DNA from: Bradyrhizobiaceae bacterium
Lineage (GTDB): Bacteria > Pseudomonadota > Alphaproteobacteria > Rhizobiales > Xanthobacteraceae
Length of the DNA stretch: 64,000 nucleotides
NCBI GenBank assembly: GCA_003963145.1
Contig: RXJJ01000009.1
Location: 277,287 to 341,286 of the forward strand
Direction: 5' to 3'
Position numbers and translations under genes: made by a program. The notes beneath the pieces were generated by a model. The model worked only from the letters and a program-made list of their open reading frames with translations, did not search any database and was not told where the DNA came from. Positions 53,122 to 64,000 of this stretch are shown piece by piece. Positions within the stretch are counted from its first letter, which is position 1. Every line of letters begins with the position of its first letter.

Positions 53122-53154
53122 AAAGCGTCCCGGTGCCCCCGGGACGCTTTTGCT
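53122..53154 (+). terminator. Intrinsic terminator after hsp20
   Basis: AAAGCGTCCCGG pairs perfectly (12 bp) with CCGGGACGCTTT over TGCCC, followed by TTGCTTG. It can serve the convergent gene on the minus strand too. Confidence 0.75.
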
Positions 53155-53163
53155 TGATCGGGA

Positions 53164-53973
53164 TCATTCCAGCGTCTGCATCGGCGGCATGTCCTGCGTC
53201 GGCTTGAGTTCGACTTCGGCCGGTTTGGCAGGTGCCGGCGGCGGCGCCGCCGGCTTGGCCTCTGCGGGTTGCGTTTCAGCCGGCTTGGCAGCTTCGGGCG
53301 CCGCCGCAATTACTGGCGGCTTTGTCGGAGCCGCTGCGGCCGGTGCAGGCGCCATGCCGGGTCTGGCTGGCGGCGGCGCATGCGGCAAAGGCACCGATGA
53401 CGGCGTGCGGCTGGCAAGCTTCGGCTTTGGCGCTTTGGCCGGCGGACGCGGCGCGTGATAGATCTCGGCGGAAGGCGGCGGCATTGGCGGACCGGGCGGT
53501 CCGTAGAGCGTCGTCAGCTCCCGATCGGTCCGCTCGTTGATCGAAAAAGCGGGAAGGAAACGGATGATCGCGCCGGTGCGGGCATCGATGATGATCCGCC
53601 CGTCATCGCCGCGCCGGTTCAGCACGGCGGCGGTATAGACCCAGCCGCGCCGGTTGATAGGTCCGAGCAGCGAAAATCCGGTTGAGCGCAGCATGGCGGC
53701 GATCTGGTCCGGCGCAACCAAAGGACGGTCAATCTCGCGCCCGTAATAGCCGGGCGGCATGCCCGGATACACGCCCGCGTAAATTCCGCGCGGATCGTAA
53801 ATCCGCGGCGGACGATGCGAACCGAGGTCGACGTCCACGTCGATATCGATCGGCGGCACGTAAACACTCGGCAGATCGTCGGCGGCCCGTGCTGCCGGCG
53901 GCGCCAGAAGTGCCGCGCATGTCCCGCATGCGATTACCCCGCCGATGGTCAATGCCCTGGATAGCGAACTCAT
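53164..53973 (-). CDS. Exported Pro/Ala-rich protein, function unknown
   Basis: A 269-residue protein with a signal peptide (RALTIGGVIACGTCAALLAPPAARAAD), a folded part of about 125 residues (DLGSHRPPRIYDPRGIYAG, then GWVYTAAVLNRRGDDGRIIIDARTGAIIRFLP, which resembles a short PepSY-like strand pattern) and a low-complexity tail of about 100 residues rich in Pro, Ala and Lys. The tail resembles those that cross or bind the cell wall. No specific family is assigned. Confidence 0.7.
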   Translation of the reverse strand: MSSLSRALTIGGVIACGTCAALLAPPAARAADDLPSVYVPPIDIDVDVDLGSHRPPRIYDPRGIYAGVYPGMPPGYYGREIDRPLVAPDQIAAMLRSTGFSLLGPINRRGWVYTAAVLNRRGDDGRIIIDARTGAIIRFLPAFSINERTDRELTTLYGPPGPPMPPPSAEIYHAPRPPAKAPKPKLASRTPSSVPLPHAPPPARPGMAPAPAAAAPTKPPVIAAAPEAAKPAETQPAEAKPAAPPPAPAKPAEVELKPTQDMPPMQTLE

Positions 53974-54189
53974 GACATTCTGTCCCCTTCATCGCCGAAA
54001 AATCCCCGGGCTGCCCCGAAGATGGCTGAAAAGGTCGAATCCGATTTCGGCGGAGCTTGGGCCGGAGCGCGGCGATTGCGCCGCAATCGGCGGAGCAATT
54101 GAGGCACCCGATATCTGCGCCGGGCACGGCGGCGGCGGGGACTCGCATTTGCTTGTGTGTTAAGAAAAAACTTGGCAATCTCGGAGGTA

Positions 54190-54206
54190 GGACAGTAATA
54201 CTGTCC
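54190..54206. promoter_or_regulatory. 17-base palindrome upstream of the gltB promoter
   Basis: GGACAGT-AAT-ACTGTCC is a perfect dyad with seven-base arms, 18 bases upstream of the sigma-54-like element. Its regulator is unknown; it does not match the NtrC consensus TGCACC-N5-GGTGCA. Confidence 0.45.
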
Positions 54207-54223
54207 CAATTTGCCGGGATTTC

Positions 54224-54240
54224 GGGCACGGCGCTTGCAA
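54224..54240 (+). promoter_or_regulatory. Sigma-54-type promoter for gltBD
   Basis: GGGCACGGCGCTTGCAA fits the YTGGCACG-N4-TTGCW consensus with one mismatch and the correct ten bases between the -24 GG (54225-54226) and the -12 GC (54237-54238). Transcription would begin near 54251, leaving a 175-base leader. Sigma-54 control would tie glutamate synthase to nitrogen status. Confidence 0.6.
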
Positions 54241-54425
54241 GCCTTGCAACTGGAAGGGTGCTCACTTGCCAAAATGGCGGCGGTGAGCCTGAATTTTCGA
54301 AATAGGCTCGTCTTGAGCGGGCGGTTTCTGGGCAAATGCCGCCTGGACAAGCCGCCAACGCTAAAGGTGCGCCGGGGGTGTTGCGACAGGGGTAGGGCTT
54401 TGAGGCCCTCGAGTTGAGGACGGGA

Positions 54426-59198
<4,773 letters not shown>

Positions 59199-59212
59199 GG
59201 TACAACTACGGT

Positions 59213-59292
59213 CGTCATTGCGAGCGAAGCAAAGCAATCCAGAATGAACAGCAGCACTGGATTGCTTCGTCGCCATCGCGCCTCGCAATGAC
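59213..59292. repeat. Palindromic intergenic repeat between gltB and gltD
   Basis: CGTCATTGCGAGCGAAGC...AATCCAG and CTGGATTGCTTCGTCGC...CTCGCAATGAC are near-perfect inverted arms about 30 bases long. This is a well-known dispersed palindromic element type in rhizobial and other genomes. It lies in the 139-base gltB-gltD gap and could fold in the gltBD mRNA. Confidence 0.75.
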
Positions 59293-59337
59293 AAACGAGC
59301 ACAGTATGGCTGACAAAGTTACGGGGCGTTTGGTTTA

Positions 59338-60795
<1,458 letters not shown>

Positions 60796-60816
60796 CGTCA
60801 TAAGCAGTCATGCAGC

Positions 60817-60848
60817 AAAAAGCCCCGCCGCAAGGACGGGGCTTTTTT
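60817..60848. terminator. Intrinsic terminator of gltBD, bidirectional
   Basis: AGCCCCG pairs with CGGGGCT, extended by CC-GCAA-GG inside, flanked by AAAAA before and TTTTTT after. It lies 22 bases past the gltD stop and can also end the DUF1236 gene on the opposite strand. Confidence 0.85.
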
Positions 60849-60862
60849 AACGCGTGCATCCA

Positions 60863-61249
60863 TCATTCGATAATGCGAACCACGCGCCGCGTTGCCGGAT
60901 CGACGATCACGCGCCGGTCATTCACCACCGCGTAGCGATATTCACTGTAACGCGGCACCGGGCGCAACTCGACGGTTTCAGGCAGCGGCTCGCCGACCGC
61001 CACGCGCTCGCGTACCACGACCGAGGGATAATTCTCCCCGCGCACAGAGCTGATGACGGCGTCCGGGATGGCTGCGGCCGTTCCGACAGCAGCGCCTACA
61101 GTGCCGCCGACTGCGGCGCCGACGGGACCGAGCACCGCTCCGCCTGCGGCAGCACCGTTGGCAGCACCCTCACGAATGGTCGATTGCGCGAGCGCCAGAG
61201 TTGGCGTCAGTGCCAAAGCGGCAACGGCAATCGTCGTGCGAATCTTCAT
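60863..61249 (-). CDS. DUF1236 secreted protein
   Basis: A 128-residue protein: signal peptide (MKIRTTIAVAALALTPTLALAQ), a Gly/Ala-rich middle (GAANGAAAGGAVLGPVGAAVGG) and a C-terminal DUF1236 module (VGEPLPETVELRPVP and VVNDRRVIVDPATRRVVRIIE). Function unknown; common in Rhizobiales. ATG at 61249 has AGGAG six bases before; ATG at 61255 directly abuts it and is less likely. Confidence 0.82.
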   Translation of the reverse strand: MKIRTTIAVAALALTPTLALAQSTIREGAANGAAAGGAVLGPVGAAVGGTVGAAVGTAAAIPDAVISSVRGENYPSVVVRERVAVGEPLPETVELRPVPRYSEYRYAVVNDRRVIVDPATRRVVRIIE

Positions 61250-61421
61250 GTCCATCTCCTCTCGATTGATTGAGACGACGGACAACGGATTTTGCGACGT
61301 GGCGTTCCCGGGAACCGATTTCGATTCCGTCACAGCGAAGTTCGAATTGTGGAACTTTTGGTAGGAACGCGGCTTCGGAATCAGGCAACAATCCGGCAGC
61401 GTGCGCCTCAATAATTTCTGA

Positions 61422-63005
61422 TCAGCGAAAGAAGCCCGGCATCGAAGCCGAGCGCCCGACATTGGCCGGCGGCCGCGGCGGCAATATGCGGCCTGGATCG
61501 AGGAAACCGGACGTCGTTCCCTGTGACGATGCACGTTTCTTTTTGGCAGGTGCAGCCGCCGACGGCGCGCCGGGCTGTGACGTTACTGCATTATCGCCAG
61601 ACGCGGTTGGCGGAGCATCGAGCGTGCCGATATCGCGGCGCGGCCACGAAAAATCATCCGCACGTCCGGCAGGCGCGGCGAGCGGCTCGCCCTTCACCAG
61701 CGTTCGCGCCGCCAGCGCATCGACAGATGCAGGTCGGGTGCCTGTGCCGCCGAGCAATTCATCGGTGCCGACTGACGAGGCGGCCAGAGGCACGACCGGG
61801 CCGGCCAGCGGACGCGGACCGGCGGCACCGGGATTCAGCAAGGCGCTGTTATCGGGGGCGGTATCGGACGGCAATGCGATCGGACCCCGCGAGCCGAGCA
61901 CGCGGTGAATTTCACGTTCGGTATAGTGCGCCAGCTTGCGTGCCCCCGCCTTGGTGAAGAAAACACCGTCGCCGGAACGCAGCCGGCGAATCTGACCTTC
62001 GAAGTCCGGGCCCGTCTGCAGGAAGCGGCCGGATTCGTCCACGAAGCCATCCCAGACGTCGACATAGGTGATGCCGGTCTTGCCTGCGACATCGCGATAA
62101 AGCGCATCGAGAAACAGCATGTCGGATGTCGCCTTGGCGCCGCGAACCGCCGGCAGGCCGACCCAGATGATCGGCACGCCCTTGGTCTTGAGCACGGCGA
62201 TCATCTCCTCGATCTTGCGGGTATAAAGCTCGACCCAGCGTTCATCGCGGAAATCGGACATGCCACTTGCGGAGCGGGCAACCTTGTCCTCCACTTCAGG
62301 CTTGGCATCATCGTCATCCGCAGCGGCATCGGCTTCCGGAGCCTTGCTTGCAGCTTCATCGGCGAGATTTTTCTCATCGTCCGGCTTGGTGTCAGCCGAA
62401 GGTTTGGCGGGGTCCGCCTCGCCCGGCTTGCGCACGTCCTTCTTTGCGATTTTCTTTTCGCCCTTGTCGGCAGGTTTGGCTTCCGCCTTTTTCTCCGGCT
62501 CCTTGATCGGGATACGATCGTTCAGGCCGAGCATCACCACGATGACGTCCGGCTTTTCGGTAGCGAGAATGCTTTTCGCGGCGGCGGGCCAGTCGGCCGG
62601 ATCGCCCTTGGGCTGATACTTGATAAGACCGGAGACCGTCTTGTGCTTGCGGATCACGCCAAGTTCGGGCGTCTCCGACAAGGCGTCCTCAAGTCCGTAC
62701 GCCAGCCAGTCGGCCATCGAATCGCCGAGCACAAGCACGTTGCGCTCCGCGGGCGTATCGCGCTTGGCCGGAGGCGGCGCGCGGGAGAAATCCTCGGCGC
62801 GCACACGCGGCGGGGGAGCAGGCCCGAATGTATCGCCAAATGGCGAAAAGAAACCGCCCTGACGGGAGGGCGACGGACCGCCGAAATTGAAAAATTGCGC
62901 GGAGGCCGGCGCGACGATGCCCAGCGTAACGAGTGCCGCGACGGCAAACACGGTCAACGGTCCATGTTCAGTAAATATGCGGCGCAGCGGTTTGTGACTC
63001 GGCAT
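61422..63005 (-). CDS. SGNH/GDSL-type hydrolase, DUF459
   Basis: A 527-residue exported protein (signal segment about 14-38: LTVFAVAALVTLGIVAPASA). The SGNH fold spans about 85-380, interrupted by a long charged Lys/Ala/Asp/Glu-rich insert (about 170-240). Block I LVLGDSMADWLAYGLEDA (Ser), block III MLGLNDR (Gly, Asn) are present. The late block reads SGDGVFFTKAGARKLAHY: the catalytic His expected after Gly-x appears as Phe, while a His follows 12 residues later. A Pro/Ala-rich tail follows. DUF459 proteins may act on cell-surface polysaccharide acyl groups. ATG 63005 is preferred to a TTG at 63026. Confidence 0.82.
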   Translation of the reverse strand: MPSHKPLRRIFTEHGPLTVFAVAALVTLGIVAPASAQFFNFGGPSPSRQGGFFSPFGDTFGPAPPPRVRAEDFSRAPPPAKRDTPAERNVLVLGDSMADWLAYGLEDALSETPELGVIRKHKTVSGLIKYQPKGDPADWPAAAKSILATEKPDVIVVMLGLNDRIPIKEPEKKAEAKPADKGEKKIAKKDVRKPGEADPAKPSADTKPDDEKNLADEAASKAPEADAAADDDDAKPEVEDKVARSASGMSDFRDERWVELYTRKIEEMIAVLKTKGVPIIWVGLPAVRGAKATSDMLFLDALYRDVAGKTGITYVDVWDGFVDESGRFLQTGPDFEGQIRRLRSGDGVFFTKAGARKLAHYTEREIHRVLGSRGPIALPSDTAPDNSALLNPGAAGPRPLAGPVVPLAASSVGTDELLGGTGTRPASVDALAARTLVKGEPLAAPAGRADDFSWPRRDIGTLDAPPTASGDNAVTSQPGAPSAAAPAKKKRASSQGTTSGFLDPGRILPPRPPANVGRSASMPGFFR

Positions 63006-63133
63006 AGGCCTTGCGATCCGGAACAACTCGTCATCGCAATACTAGCAAATTCCGGCCTGAAAGGGGCGCCGTTTGAGGCTCGAAAACCGGAAAAACCGAG
63101 CTTTTTCAACCTTCCGCTGGCCGGGTGCCGGCT

Positions 63134-64000
63134 TTATTGCCCGCGCAGGCGATCCAGCACGGTTGAGGAGGCATAGCCATCGGCCGGAGCACCGACCGAA
63201 ACCTGGAAGCTGCGCAGCGCCTTGCGGGTATCGCTGCCGAGATTGCCGTCCGGCTGGCCCTTGTAAAAGCCGCGCTGCGCCAGCAGTTGCTGTAATTCGT
63301 AACGCTCGTCACGCGAAAGCACCCGGTCGCCGCTCGGCCATTGCTGAACAAAAGGCTGTCCACCGCGCAGACGATCCGCGAAATGGCCGATGGCGAGCGC
63401 GTAGGATTCGGCCGGATTGTAACGCAGAATCGCGCGGAAGTTCGGCAGCATCAGAAAGCCCGGGCCGTCGGCGCCCGCAGGCATCAGCAAAAATGCTTTC
63501 TCGTTCGGATGGGGAAATGGCTTGCCATCAGGCCGATGCAGCCCGAGCTGCTGCCACTGGGCAAGCGTGTAGTTCTTTGCCCGATCCGCGAGCAGATAGT
63601 TGAACCCGCGCGGAACGACGACCTCGTAACCCCAGGTCTCTCCGCTCTGCCAGCCGTCTTTCTTCAATTTATTGGACGTCGAGGCGATCAGGTCAGCGAC
63701 ATCGCTGACCGCATCGCGCCGTCCGTCGCCATCGAAATCGACGGCCAGCTTCTTGTAAACGGTCGGCATGAACTGTGTCGGACCGAACGCGCCGGCCCAC
63801 GAGCCGACCATCTCGTCCGGCGTCAGATCGCCCCGGTTGAGGATTTCCAGCGCCGACAGGAACTCTTCCTTGAAATAATTCTGTCGGCGTCCGATGCAGG
63901 CGAGCGTCGCGGTCGAATTCAGGACCGGCCGGTCACCGCCTTGAGTCGAATAATTGGACTCCACGCCCCAGATCGAGGCGATGATGTAACGATCGACGCC
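63134..64000 (-). CDS. Lytic murein transglycosylase (MltB-like), 5' end beyond the window
   Basis: The visible 289 residues continue upstream past the window edge. They begin near the catalytic Glu segment DRYIIASIWGVESNYS, then AGAFGPTQFMPTVYKKLAVDFDGDGRRD, ending with a PG_binding_1-type domain (RYELQQLLAQRGFYKGQPDGNLGSDTRKALRSFQ). Such enzymes cut the MurNAc-GlcNAc bond to leave 1,6-anhydro ends in the periplasm. The start and any signal peptide are missing here. Confidence 0.85.
   Translation of the reverse strand, partial: GVDRYIIASIWGVESNYSTQGGDRPVLNSTATLACIGRRQNYFKEEFLSALEILNRGDLTPDEMVGSWAGAFGPTQFMPTVYKKLAVDFDGDGRRDAVSDVADLIASTSNKLKKDGWQSGETWGYEVVVPRGFNYLLADRAKNYTLAQWQQLGLHRPDGKPFPHPNEKAFLLMPAGADGPGFLMLPNFRAILRYNPAESYALAIGHFADRLRGGQPFVQQWPSGDRVLSRDERYELQQLLAQRGFYKGQPDGNLGSDTRKALRSFQVSVGAPADGYASSTVLDRLRGQ

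Larger units (their letters stand above)
53974..54425. other. Gap upstream of gltB with promoter elements
   Basis: No gene is supported. It contains a 17-base palindrome (54190-54206) and a sigma-54-type promoter (54224-54240); the remaining roughly 175 bases before gltB would be its leader. Any terminator for the divergent exported-protein gene lies on its other side. Confidence 0.6.

Overview
The window looks like chromosomal core DNA of an alphaproteobacterium of the Bradyrhizobium/Afipia/Rhodopseudomonas group (Nitrobacteraceae). This is inferred from a CpdR-type regulator, a DUF3175 lysine-rich protein, a fused transaldolase-glucose-6-phosphate isomerase, a DUF1236 protein, a small heat-shock gene with a ROSE-like leader, and the dispersed palindromic repeats typical of that group. 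I see no prophage, insertion sequence, CRISPR array or conjugation gene. Most genes sit in short operons, many with four-base ATGA stop/start overlaps.

Layout. Bases 1-8450: the 5' end of rpmJ, a degenerate receiver-EAL protein, a DUF3175 protein, a Bug-type solute receptor with a fumarylacetoacetase-family hydrolase, and a LysR regulator divergent from a DUF485 + sodium:solute symporter + L-2-haloacid dehalogenase cluster. Bases 8665-18228: a seven-gene sugar-phosphate operon (tkt, tal-pgi fusion, gndA, zwf, pgl, gntK, HAD phosphatase) covering the oxidative and non-oxidative pentose phosphate steps. Bases 18232-24561: a GH15 glucoamylase/trehalase-like enzyme, then a LysR-divergent operon for an MFS carrier, a tartrate dehydrogenase-like enzyme and a Tat-exported haloacid-dehalogenase-like protein. 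Bases 24694-34589: a glycosyltransferase, a hemolysin III-type membrane protein, the ycjX-ycjF pair, cspA, a cis-3-chloroacrylate dehalogenase-family tautomerase, an AmpD-like amidase, an esterase and a Rieske oxygenase.

Bases 34715-49171: metE with its terminator, queH, a sulfite oxidase-like molybdoenzyme, an orphan nitrate/sulfonate-type binding protein, the propionate methylcitrate operon (thioesterase-prpD-prpC-prpB), an MFS exporter, an FMN reductase, tRNA-Val(GAC), cpdR and an N-formylglutamate amidohydrolase. Bases 49172-64000: an AT-rich intergenic region with a strong candidate small RNA, hisN-like phosphatase, a TauE/SafE permease, a lysophospholipase, an hsp20 gene, gltBD (glutamate synthase) with a sigma-54-type promoter, and envelope/periplasmic proteins running into a truncated lytic transglycosylase.

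The most interesting signals are (i) an intergenic small RNA on the minus strand (about 49271-49359) with two exposed anti-Shine-Dalgarno segments and a perfect terminator, (ii) RNA hairpins that bury ribosome binding sites upstream of hsp20 and of the DUF3175 gene, (iii) three unrelated or divergent dehalogenase-family proteins (an intact L-2-haloacid dehalogenase, a cis-CaaD homologue with all six catalytic residues, and a Tat-exported HAD with altered active site), and (iv) a sigma-54-like promoter with an adjacent palindrome upstream of gltB.
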